Assembly: GCA_004298015.1 (NCBI GenBank)
Contig: SCSE01000001.1
Coordinates: 87,207 to 151,206 of the forward strand
Direction of reading: 5' to 3'
Length of the DNA: 64,000 nt
From: Rhodanobacter sp.
Lineage (GTDB): Bacteria; Pseudomonadota; Gammaproteobacteria; Xanthomonadales; Rhodanobacteraceae
Position numbers and translations under genes: made by a program. Positions 1-7,358 of this stretch are shown one piece after another (the first letter of the stretch is position 1; each line of letters begins with the position of its first letter). Under the pieces are notes generated by a model. It saw nothing but the letters and a program-made list of their open reading frames with translations, was not told the origin of the DNA and did not search any database.

Positions 1-125
1 TGGCGTTGGGCCGTGGTGAGGCGGTGCTGCCGGTATTGACCCGGTCACAGGGGCGGGGCATCGACACCCGTCCGATGGCGATCGAGGATCGTGACCAGCA
101 TGGCCTGCCGCGCCTGCGCGAGTGA
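1..125 (+). CDS. possible C-terminal end of a truncated gene, unknown function
   Basis: A frame is open from the window edge (first full codon at 3) to a TGA at 123-125, giving about 40 residues ending HGLPRLRE. I recognise no family. The stretch is short, so an open frame could occur by chance in DNA of this GC content. It is included because the frame runs through the edge and the following sequence (from about 144) is a dispersed repeat, as expected just past a gene end. Confidence 0.3.
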   Translation, partial: ALGRGEAVLPVLTRSQGRGIDTRPMAIEDRDQHGLPRLRE

Positions 126-143
126 GCTTGCTCTCGGGAGATG

Positions 144-275
144 GTAGGACTTTGCTCGGCCGGCCTGCGAATTCGCCTGCGCGGTCCCTGTTCCCGCCGC
201 TTCTTGCGCGATAGAACCACGATGGGCCGGGCGAGTTGCGATTGTCTGTCCTCGTGCAGCCGGATTCTCGCCTCG
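144..275 (+). repeat. dispersed MITE-like repeat, copy A (degenerate)
   Basis: The stretch beginning GTAGGACTTTGCTCGG aligns over about 130 nt with two other places in the window: 20414-20564 (inverted) and 46350-46508. Shared blocks include CTGCGAATTCGCCTGCG, a (T/C)CCCTGTT block, GCGATAGAAC and TGTCCTCGTGCAG. This copy keeps the left end but its right terminal inverted repeat is eroded. It lies between a gene end at 125 and the stop of a minus-strand gene at 307, so it occupies the whole gap. Confidence 0.7.
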
Positions 276-306
276 ACCGCCACCCGGTCGCTTCCGGGAA
301 TCCTGC

Positions 307-645
307 TCAGCTTACCGAGATGGCCCAGGCGATCGATGCGGCGTTGACCGCGGTGAGAGTCAGCGCGATCAGGAAGATCGCATCGGCGATCCGTTCTAGC
401 CGGTGGTTGCGGCGCTGGCTGCGTCCGCGCAAGGCCCAGTAGGAGAGCAGGCAGGACACCAGGTACAGGATGGCATCGACTGCAAGCAGGTCGTCCACCA
501 GAATGTCGGCCCGGCGCAATGAAATCACCAGGCGGATGATGCCGATCACCGTGAGGCAGACGCCGACCATCGCCGCCGATGCGGTAAAGATGTGCACGCA
601 GATATCGTCATCGAGCGAAGTGCGCTGTGGGTCGGGGTGGCTCAT
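307..645 (-). CDS. small integral membrane protein, unknown function
   Basis: The 112-residue product has about three hydrophobic segments (roughly residues 20-42, 52-70 and 87-108) separated by short Arg-rich loops (SLRRAD, RGRSQRRNHR), which by the positive-inside rule would face the cytoplasm. There are no catalytic motifs and I do not recognise a family. The start at 645 is the only ATG ahead of the first helix; the N-terminus is acidic (TSLDDDI). Repeat copy A lies directly downstream. It is likely a real gene because the helix/loop pattern is clean, but function is unknown. Confidence 0.6.
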   Translation of the reverse strand: MSHPDPQRTSLDDDICVHIFTASAAMVGVCLTVIGIIRLVISLRRADILVDDLLAVDAILYLVSCLLSYWALRGRSQRRNHRLERIADAIFLIALTLTAVNAASIAWAISVS

Positions 646-896
646 GAAAAATTCCGGGGGAGGGTGTCACCGGCCATGCAGGGTTAGACCGCGTCCTGCC
701 GTGGCTGTTGCATAGCCTCCTTCCGGTGTTCAGCTGAGGTCGGCGAAGGGGGCGTATATCGCCAGCGGAATGTACGTCTCAGCATGTAGGGGGATCTGCC
801 GGAGCGCCGCATGGCAAGCGGATCTTCCACGCTATCGCGATTCACCGTCTGTACCGCACACTGACCTTCCAAAGCCCTCGGTGATTGCCACGCAAG

Positions 897-3800
897 ATGC
901 AAAAGAAACCGATCTTCTTCGATCCCACCGGCCGACGGGCCAGCCGCATCTCGCGGCTGGGTCTGGCGCTGGCCGTGATCAGCACCTTGTTCGTGCTGGC
1001 ATTTGCGGCCAGCTTGCTGATCGGGCCACGGATGAACGGGCTGCAGCTGGGTAGCCGCGGCAAGGGCCTGCGTTCGCTGGCCGGGGTCAGGGCAGCGGCC
1101 CCGCAATTGCTGAAACCCGCGGCGCGCCTGGCGGCAGAGGTGCGTGCACGGCAGCGGTTACTGCACCCGAAGCGTCCGCACGCCAACCCAGGCATGCCCG
1201 GGCGCGCGCGGCCGCTGTCGCTGGCCAAACCGGCGGGGCGGCCCCTGGCGATCGGCTTCTATGTCAATTGGGACGATGGCAGCTATGCCTCGCTGAAGCG
1301 GGCACTGCCCACGCTGGACTGGGTGATTCCGACCTGGTTGAGCGTCAGTGGTCCGCAAATGGCGTTGAAGAGCACTCTGGATACCTCCGCCCTGGACCTG
1401 ATTCGGCGGCAGAAGCCGTCGACACCGATCCTGCCCTTGCTGCAGAACGCGGTCGACGGCAACTGGGATGGCGCCGGGCTTGCCCGCATGCTGGCCGATC
1501 CTGCGCTGCGCAGGCAGCGCATAGCGCAGATCGTCGACTTTCTCGCGGCCAACCGCCTGCAGGGCGTGACCGTGGATTTCGAGGAGGTACCCGAAGGCGC
1601 ACAGCAGGACTTGCATGCTTTTCTTTCGGAGTTGTCCGACGCGTTTGCGCCGCACGACTGGGGCATCGTGTTGTCGGTGCCGTTCGACGATGTCGCCTGG
1701 GATTATGCCGGGTACGCCAACATCGTCGACTTCGAGTTGCTGATGGCTTACGACCAGCATTGGGCGGGCAAGGACCCCGGCAGTATTGCCGGCCAGGACT
1801 GGTTCGAGAGCACGCTCGACAAACGGATGAAAGTGCTGGACCCGGACCAGACCATCATTGCGTTGGGTAGCTACGGTTACGACTGGGCCAGCGGCCAGAA
1901 CGCCGAGGCGCTGACGTTCCAGGATGCGATGGATCGCGCGGCCGACGCTCAGGCCGAGATTGCCTTCGATCCGGACAGCCGCAATCCGTGGTTTTCCTAC
2001 AGCGAGGACGATGGCACCGTGCACCGGGTCTGGTTTCTCGACGCCGTTACCGCCTTCAACCAGATCCATGCTGCCGATGCCGATCGGCCGTACGGCTATG
2101 CCGTATGGCGCCTGGGCGCCGAAGATCCCTCGATCTGGCCCTTGCTGGGCAGGCCTTACGGTGCCGCCGCGCCCGCGCAGTTGCACGCGATCGCCCAGGG
2201 CGAGGACATCGACATCGAGGGTGAGGGCGAGATCTTGCAGATCGCTTCCGAGCCGGCGCCGGGCGCACGCACGTATACGCTTGAAAAGGACAGCGGCGAC
2301 ATCGCCGACGAGCATTACACCAGCCTGCCGAAATCCTACGTGATCCAGCGCGTCGGCACGCTGCCGCACAAGATTGCGCTGACCTTCGACGATGGCCCGG
2401 ATCCGGACTGGACACCGCAGATCCTGGATATCCTCAAGGCCAAACATGTGCCGGCCACCTTCTTCATCGTCGGCAAGAATGCCGAGATGTCGCCGCGCCT
2501 GGTACAACGCATGGTCGACGAGGGTCACGATGTCGGCAATCACACGTTTACCCATCCCAATCTCGGTGACAGTCCGCCTGGTATCGTCGCGCTGGAGCTG
2601 AACGCCACCCAGCGTCTGTTCGAGGCGCTCACCGGCCGTTCGATGCGCTTGTTCCGGGCGCCGTATTTCGGCGACGCCGAGCCGACCACCGCCGATGAAC
2701 TGGTGCCGATCAAGCTGGCGCAGAAACTGGGCTACATCGCCGTCGGGCTGCATGTCGATCCGGATGACTGGAAGCGCCCGCCGACCGCGCAGATCGTCAG
2801 CAGCGTACTGACCCAGGTCGATACGCGGAATCCTGGGCGACACGGCCAGGTAGTGTTGCTGCATGATGGCGGCGGTGATCGCTCGCACACGGTAGCGGCG
2901 CTACCGCAGATCATCGACGGCTTGCGTGCGCAGGGTTACCAGTTCGTCACCGTATCCGTGCTGGCCGGACTGACGCGCGATCAGGGCATGCCACTCCTGC
3001 CGCCGGGTTCGTTGTCACGGCTGGCGGACCGCTCGGTGTTCTATACCCTGGGCTGGTTCGGGCACATGCTGCGGGCGTTGTTCCTGCTGGCCATCTGGCT
3101 GGGGGTCGCACGGCTGCTGTTGCTCGGTGGCCTGGGACTGGTCAACTGGCTGCGCGACCGCCGTCGCACGCCCCCGTCGCTCGGCGACGCCCCCGCACTG
3201 GTCTCGGTACTGATCCCCGCCTTCAACGAGGAAAAGGTGATCGTCAGCGCGATTCGGCGCATTCTCGAGAGCCGCTATCCGGCGCTGGAAGTCATCGTTG
3301 TCGACGACGGCTCGACCGACGCCACCACGGCGGTGGTGCAGGCGAGCTATGCGAACGAACCGCGCGTGCGCCTGCTGACCATTCCCAATGGCGGCAAGGC
3401 CCACGCAGTCAATACAGCGCTGCGTGAAGCCGCCGGCTCGGTGATCGTGGCGCTCGATGCCGATACCCAGTTCGAGCCGGACACCCTGCCGCGGCTGGTG
3501 CGCTGGTTCGCCGATCCGGAAGTGGGCGCGGTGGCCGGCAACGCCAAGGTCGGCAACCGGATCAACCTGATCACCTGGTGGCAGGCGCTGGAGTACATCA
3601 CTGCGCAGAATCTGGAACGCCGTGCACTGGCGGCGCTCGGTGCGATTACCGTGGTGCCGGGTGCAGTGGGCGCCTGGCGGCGCGAGGCGCTGGAGCAACT
3701 GGGCGGCTTCCCCGGCGACACCCTGGCCGAGGACCAGGACCTGACCATCGCAGTGCAGAAGGCGGGCTACCGGACCGTGTTCGACGCCGAAGCGGTGGCC

Positions 3801-4319
3801 TGGACCGAAGCGCCGGACAGCATGCGCGGGCTGGCCCGCCAGCGCTTCCGCTGGGCCTACGGGACCTTGCAGTGCCTGTGGAAGCATCGCGATGCCACCT
3901 TTCGCCCGCGCTACGGCACGCTCGGCATGATCGCGCTGCCGCAGGTGTGGTTGTTCCAGATCGTCTTCTCGGTGGTGTCGCCCCTGGTCGACCTGCTGCT
4001 GGTCTGGCAGATCATCTCCACCGGCATCGACTACCTGCAGCACCGCGGCCAGTTCAACCCCGACAACCTGATCCTCGTCGGGATCTTCTACGCCGTGTTC
4101 ATGGCTGTGGACCTGGCCGGTGCGGCGCTGGCCTTCGCGATGGAAAAAAAGGAGCAGTGGAGCCTGCTGTGGTGGCTGGTACTGCAACGCTTCGGCTACC
4201 GCCAGCTGATGTACTACGTGGTGGTGCGTTCGGTCTCCGCCGCGCTCCGCGGTCCCTCGGTCGGCTGGGGCAAGCAGGACCGCAAGGCCACGGTGTCGGC
4301 AAACGCGGAAGCGGGCTGA
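897..4319 (+). CDS. GH18 / polysaccharide deacetylase / GT2 fusion glycan synthase
   Basis: This 1140-residue protein has three carbohydrate-active modules. A membrane anchor lies near residues 22-43. A GH18-type domain (about 116-425) carries the catalytic strand GVTVDFEEV near 222-230. A NodB-type deacetylase domain (about 490-690) has motif 1 TFDDGPDP and motif 2 GNHTFTHP. After a helix (about 718-748) comes a processive GT2 domain with IPAFNEE, VDDGSTD, ALDADTQ, AEDQDL and QRFRW near 981, then C-terminal helices (about 1018-1085). The order suggests a periplasmic hydrolase/deacetylase joined to a cytoplasmic synthase, which would polymerise and process a beta-linked amino-sugar polymer. 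This is reminiscent of PgaC plus PgaB functions in one chain. Substrate is unknown. An in-frame TTG at 885 could add four residues; ATG at 897 is preferred. Confidence 0.88.
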   Translation: MQKKPIFFDPTGRRASRISRLGLALAVISTLFVLAFAASLLIGPRMNGLQLGSRGKGLRSLAGVRAAAPQLLKPAARLAAEVRARQRLLHPKRPHANPGMPGRARPLSLAKPAGRPLAIGFYVNWDDGSYASLKRALPTLDWVIPTWLSVSGPQMALKSTLDTSALDLIRRQKPSTPILPLLQNAVDGNWDGAGLARMLADPALRRQRIAQIVDFLAANRLQGVTVDFEEVPEGAQQDLHAFLSELSDAFAPHDWGIVLSVPFDDVAWDYAGYANIVDFELLMAYDQHWAGKDPGSIAGQDWFESTLDKRMKVLDPDQTIIALGSYGYDWASGQNAEALTFQDAMDRAADAQAEIAFDPDSRNPWFSYSEDDGTVHRVWFLDAVTAFNQIHAADADRPYGYAVWRLGAEDPSIWPLLGRPYGAAAPAQLHAIAQGEDIDIEGEGEILQIASEPAPGARTYTLEKDSGDIADEHYTSLPKSYVIQRVGTLPHKIALTFDDGPDPDWTPQILDILKAKHVPATFFIVGKNAEMSPRLVQRMVDEGHDVGNHTFTHPNLGDSPPGIVALELNATQRLFEALTGRSMRLFRAPYFGDAEPTTADELVPIKLAQKLGYIAVGLHVDPDDWKRPPTAQIVSSVLTQVDTRNPGRHGQVVLLHDGGGDRSHTVAALPQIIDGLRAQGYQFVTVSVLAGLTRDQGMPLLPPGSLSRLADRSVFYTLGWFGHMLRALFLLAIWLGVARLLLLGGLGLVNWLRDRRRTPPSLGDAPALVSVLIPAFNEEKVIVSAIRRILESRYPALEVIVVDDGSTDATTAVVQASYANEPRVRLLTIPNGGKAHAVNTALREAAGSVIVALDADTQFEPDTLPRLVRWFADPEVGAVAGNAKVGNRINLITWWQALEYITAQNLERRALAALGAITVVPGAVGAWRREALEQLGGFPGDTLAEDQDLTIAVQKAGYRTVFDAEAVAWTEAPDSMRGLARQRFRWAYGTLQCLWKHRDATFRPRYGTLGMIALPQVWLFQIVFSVVSPLVDLLLVWQIISTGIDYLQHRGQFNPDNLILVGIFYAVFMAVDLAGAALAFAMEKKEQWSLLWWLVLQRFGYRQLMYYVVVRSVSAALRGPSVGWGKQDRKATVSANAEAG

Positions 4320-4350
4320 CCCCGGCCGCTGCGGTTGGAAGCAGGGCGTG

Positions 4351-6723
4351 CTACAGCGGCGTGAGGTTGGCGTATGCGGCGACCAGCCATTTGCTGCCGG
4401 CCTCGGCGAAGTTGACCTGCAGCCGGGTGTGGGCGCCGCTGCCCTCGGCGCTGATCACCACGCCTTCGCCGAAGCTCGGGTGGCTCACCTGCTGGCCGAG
4501 TTTCACCGGCAGGTCCTCGACCAGCGACGCGGATGCCGCATGGCGTGAGGCGTCGGGGTACAGCGGGCGGCTTACCTGCACCCTCGGGCGTATCTCGTCG
4601 ATCAACTCGGCCGGCATCTCGCCAAGAAAACGCGAGGGTCGGGCCAGCATCTCGGTGCCGTGCATGCGCCGTGATTCGGCGTGGCAGACGAACAGTTTTG
4701 CGCGTGCGCGGGTGATCCCGACGTAGGCCAGTCGCCGCTCCTCTTCGAGGCGGCCTTCGTCGTCGACGGAGCGCTGACTGGGAAACAGCCCTTCCTCCAT
4801 GCCAACCAGGAACACCACCGGAAACTCCAGGCCCTTGGCCGAATGCAGGGTCATCAGCTGCACGCAGTCGTCCCAGGCCTCACCCTGGCTTTCACCCGCT
4901 TCCAGTGTGGCGTGGGCGAGGAAGGCGGACAGTTCGCTCAGGCCGGCTTCAAGGTCGTCCGGCGTGAGCTCGAAGCGACTGGCCACATTGACCAGTTCAT
5001 CCAGGTTCTCGACCCGGGACTCGGCGTTGCCGCGACTGTCCTTCTCGTAGAAGTCGCGCAGACCGGTATGCGTGATCGCGTGGTCGATCTGCTCGGCGAG
5101 GGTGAGGGGCTGAGGCGCAGGGAGCGGGGAACGGCCAAGATCGACAGCCTCGGGGTCGTTGCCCTTTTTGGTTGCGGACAGCGGCTGCGAAGCGGATGGT
5201 TCGGTCCCGACACGAGGCTGGGTATTCCTCGTTCCCTGCGACCGCAAGGAGGTCCCGTCGTCGGATTCCCCGTTCCCGGCCGGTTGTCCGGCGAAGGTTC
5301 GGGCCATCGTGTCGATCAACAGCAAAAATGCCTTCACCGCATTTTTCGCGCGGCCCGCGAGGTCGCCGCTGATCAGCTCGATCAGTGCCGCCTCCCACAT
5401 CGAGATGTCTTCGTGGCGCGCGCGACGGCGCAGCGCATCGAGGGTGCGCTCGCCGATACCGCGGGTGGGCGTGTTCACGGCGCGCTCGAACGCGGCGTCG
5501 TCATGGCGGTTGGCGCTGAGCCGCAGATAGGCCAGCGCGTCCTTGATCTCGGCGCGTTCGAAGAAGCGCTGGCCGCCGTAGACGCGATACGGCAGGTCGC
5601 GTTGAATCAGCTGCTCCTCGAAATTGCGCGACTGCGCGTTGGAGCGATAGAGGATCGCGCAATCCTTTGCGTCGCCGTGCTCGGCGATGTACTCGCGGAT
5701 GCGCTCGATCACGAAGCGCGCCTCGTCCTGCTCGTTGTACGCCGCGTACAGGGATATCCGCTCGCCGTCCTCGCCGGCGGTCCACAGTTGCTTGCCAAGC
5801 CGACTGCCGTTGCGCTGGATGACACTGTTGGCCGCTTTCAGGATGGTCGAGGTCGAGCGGTAGTTCTGTTCCAGCTTGATCGTGCGGGCACCGGGAAAGT
5901 CGCGCAGGAACTGCTGCACGTTCTCGACCTTGGCGCCGCGCCAGCCGTAGATCGCCTGGTCGTCGTCGCCGACCACGAAGACCTGTCCCGACGGCGTCTG
6001 TCCGGTGGCGCCGGCCAATACCCGGATCCACGCGTATTGCAGGGTGTTGGTGTCCTGGAATTCGTCGACCAGCAGATAGCGCCAGCGCTGCTGGTAGTGC
6101 GCCAGCACGGCGGGGTTCTTCAGCCACAGCTCGTGCGCGCGCAACAGCAATTCGGCGAAGTCGACGAGACCGGCGCGGCGGCAGGCATCCTCGTAGGCCT
6201 GGTAGATCTGCACGAAGCTGCGGGTGAGTGGATGGTCACGATGCTCGATGCTGCCGGGACGCTTGCCTTCGTCCTTCCACTGGTTGATCTGCCAGCTGGC
6301 CTGACGCGGCGGGAACTTCGCGTCATCCAGCCCCAGTCCGGCCACCACGCGTTTGATCAGCCGCAGCTGGTCATCGGCGTCGAGAATCTGAAAGGTTTCG
6401 GGTAGGCCGGCATCTCGCCAGTGTCGCCGGAGCAGACGATGGGCGATACCGTGAAAGGTGCCGACGGTCAGTCCCTGGGTGCCGCCGGGAATCAGCGCTT
6501 CCAGGCGGGCACGCATCTCGCCGGCCGCCTTGTTGGTGAAGGTAACCGCCAGAATCGCCCAAGGCGGTACCCGTTCGACCTGGGTCAGCCAGCCGACCCG
6601 GTGGGTCAGCACGCGGGTCTTGCCGGAGCCGGCGCCGGCCAGCACCAGATAATGACCGGGTGGGGCGCAGACGGCTTCGCGCTGGGCATCGTTGAGCGGA
6701 TCGATCAGGTGTGAGACATCCAT
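4351..6723 (-). CDS. uvrD: DNA helicase II, UvrD
   Basis: This SF1A 3'-5' helicase acts in nucleotide excision and mismatch repair. Visible motifs are the Walker A AGAGSGKT (about 29-36), LVDEFQDTN, GDDDQAIYGWRGA, LEQNYRST, TLHSAKGLEFPVVF (about 625) and YVGITRAR (about 670). The start ATG at 6723 (MDVSHLIDPLNDAQ) matches the family N-terminus; the frame stays open upstream but that extension looks unlike UvrD. The product is 790 residues, against roughly 720 for E. coli UvrD. The excess is mostly a Ser/Pro/Gly-rich stretch at about residues 480-537 with no counterpart in my memory of the family. The C-terminal Tudor-like region (HPSFGEGVVISAEG) is present. Confidence 0.95.
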   Translation of the reverse strand: MDVSHLIDPLNDAQREAVCAPPGHYLVLAGAGSGKTRVLTHRVGWLTQVERVPPWAILAVTFTNKAAGEMRARLEALIPGGTQGLTVGTFHGIAHRLLRRHWRDAGLPETFQILDADDQLRLIKRVVAGLGLDDAKFPPRQASWQINQWKDEGKRPGSIEHRDHPLTRSFVQIYQAYEDACRRAGLVDFAELLLRAHELWLKNPAVLAHYQQRWRYLLVDEFQDTNTLQYAWIRVLAGATGQTPSGQVFVVGDDDQAIYGWRGAKVENVQQFLRDFPGARTIKLEQNYRSTSTILKAANSVIQRNGSRLGKQLWTAGEDGERISLYAAYNEQDEARFVIERIREYIAEHGDAKDCAILYRSNAQSRNFEEQLIQRDLPYRVYGGQRFFERAEIKDALAYLRLSANRHDDAAFERAVNTPTRGIGERTLDALRRRARHEDISMWEAALIELISGDLAGRAKNAVKAFLLLIDTMARTFAGQPAGNGESDDGTSLRSQGTRNTQPRVGTEPSASQPLSATKKGNDPEAVDLGRSPLPAPQPLTLAEQIDHAITHTGLRDFYEKDSRGNAESRVENLDELVNVASRFELTPDDLEAGLSELSAFLAHATLEAGESQGEAWDDCVQLMTLHSAKGLEFPVVFLVGMEEGLFPSQRSVDDEGRLEEERRLAYVGITRARAKLFVCHAESRRMHGTEMLARPSRFLGEMPAELIDEIRPRVQVSRPLYPDASRHAASASLVEDLPVKLGQQVSHPSFGEGVVISAEGSGAHTRLQVNFAEAGSKWLVAAYANLTPL
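5110..5283 (-). other. in-frame low-complexity insertion within uvrD
   Basis: About 58 codons lie between the family-conserved segments ending TFAGQ and beginning PLTLAEQ. The encoded stretch is hydrophilic (for example GESDDGTSLRSQGTRNTQ) and lacks helicase motifs. In UvrD these flanks are normally nearly adjacent. The length is a multiple of three, so the reading frame is kept. It looks like an acquired linker, possibly derived from an intergenic repeat. The boundaries are estimates. Confidence 0.5.
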
Positions 6724-6751
6724 TCTGCCGATTGTAACGGGCGCGCAAAAG

Positions 6752-6776
6752 AAAACCGCCGCATGGCGGCGGTTTT
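6752..6776 (-). terminator. Rho-independent terminator
   Basis: A perfect 11-bp stem (AAAACCGCCGC / GCGGCGGTTTT) with a 3-nt loop is followed on the minus strand by a T-rich tail (TTTTCTTTT). It terminates the small membrane-protein gene at 6798-7016 before uvrD. Confidence 0.85.
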
Positions 6777-6797
6777 CGGCCGGGCAATACGTGTCGT

Positions 6798-7016
6798 TCA
6801 GCGCTTCCTGACGAAGCCGCCGATCGCCAGCAGGGCGCCGACCACCACTCCGGCGATGCCCACCCATTGCGGCACACCCTTGTCATGCGTGGCGGTGAGC
6901 TTGGCCGAGCCAATTTGGGCGACGGTATCGGTTGCCTGGTAGCTGGCGTGCCCAGCAATGATCCAGATGCCTGCGATCAACAAAACGATGCCGATGATGA
7001 TCAGCCCTGCGCGCAT
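6798..7016 (-). CDS. small two-helix membrane protein (DUF3185-like)
   Basis: The 72-residue product has two hydrophobic segments: residues 2-22 (AGLIIIGIVLLIAGIWII) and about 48-67 (VGIAGVVVGALLAIGGFV), ending in RKR. The intervening 25 residues are polar. The layout resembles small DUF3185-type inner-membrane proteins, but that family call is from memory of shape only. The ATG at 7016 has a good Shine-Dalgarno (GAGGAGAG) about 5-8 nt upstream; upstream in-frame codons look non-coding. A terminator follows at 6752-6776, so it is probably monocistronic. Confidence 0.7.
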   Translation of the reverse strand: MRAGLIIIGIVLLIAGIWIIAGHASYQATDTVAQIGSAKLTATHDKGVPQWVGIAGVVVGALLAIGGFVRKR

Positions 7017-7096
7017 GATGACTCTCCTCGTAAGTGTGGGGTGAGTATGCCTGCTGCCGCCGTGCACAAAAAGTACACGGGTTGCGGAGCGTCGCC

Positions 7097-7225
7097 AAAA
7101 AAATGGCCCCGAAGGCTAGGGGGAGCCTTCGGGGCCGTGGAGGCGACACCCAGGGGAGAGGTTCGCGTCCGGTCGGCGGCTCAGGGAGGTGAGCCAGCCT
7201 GTGGATGCCGTTGCGTGCATCCGAA
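7097..7225 (-). ncRNA. candidate sX13-like small RNA downstream of polA
   Basis: On the minus strand the segment folds into successive hairpins with C-rich loops: GGCTCA-CCTCCC-TGAGCC (7178-7195); an imperfect stem around a TCTCCCCT loop (7144-7165); and a terminator stem GGCCCCGAAGGCT with loop CCCCCT (7105-7136) followed by seven Ts (7097-7103). A further GGATGC/GCATCC hairpin at 7203-7222 may mark the 5' end. C-rich loops and a position downstream of polA match what I recall of Xanthomonas sX13 (about 115 nt); enterobacterial Spot 42 also sits by polA. The identification rests on structure and synteny; the 5' end is not fixed. Confidence 0.65.
7105..7136 (-). terminator. terminator hairpin of the polA-downstream sRNA
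   Basis: A 13-bp perfect stem with a six-base C-rich loop is followed on the minus strand by A then T7. It ends the candidate sRNA and could also terminate read-through from polA. Confidence 0.85.
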
Positions 7226-7358
7226 GACTTTGAACGCGGTTTGGCGAGAAAGTTGCGAGGTTTCTCAAAAATATTTATCGATGATTCATTTGATGAAACC
7301 TTAACCCGCAACACCTTGTTATATATGGCTCCTACCACCTGGATGCATACCGGATCGC
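7226..7358. other. AT-rich gap between polA and the candidate sRNA
   Basis: This 133-nt gap after the polA stop is unusually AT-rich for the window (for example AAAAATATTTATCGATG at 7266-7282). It probably holds the sRNA promoter on the minus strand. A possible -35 TTGAGA lies there, but I cannot fix a convincing -10. No coding potential is seen. Confidence 0.4.

Noticed and set aside
1158..2888. 576-residue minus-strand frame within the GH18/NodB gene
   Set aside because: Shadow frame of the fusion gene, with Arg/Gln-rich composition and no domains.
4681..6405. 574-residue plus-strand frame opposite uvrD
   Set aside because: The antisense strand carries every helicase motif in order; this frame has none and no ribosome site.
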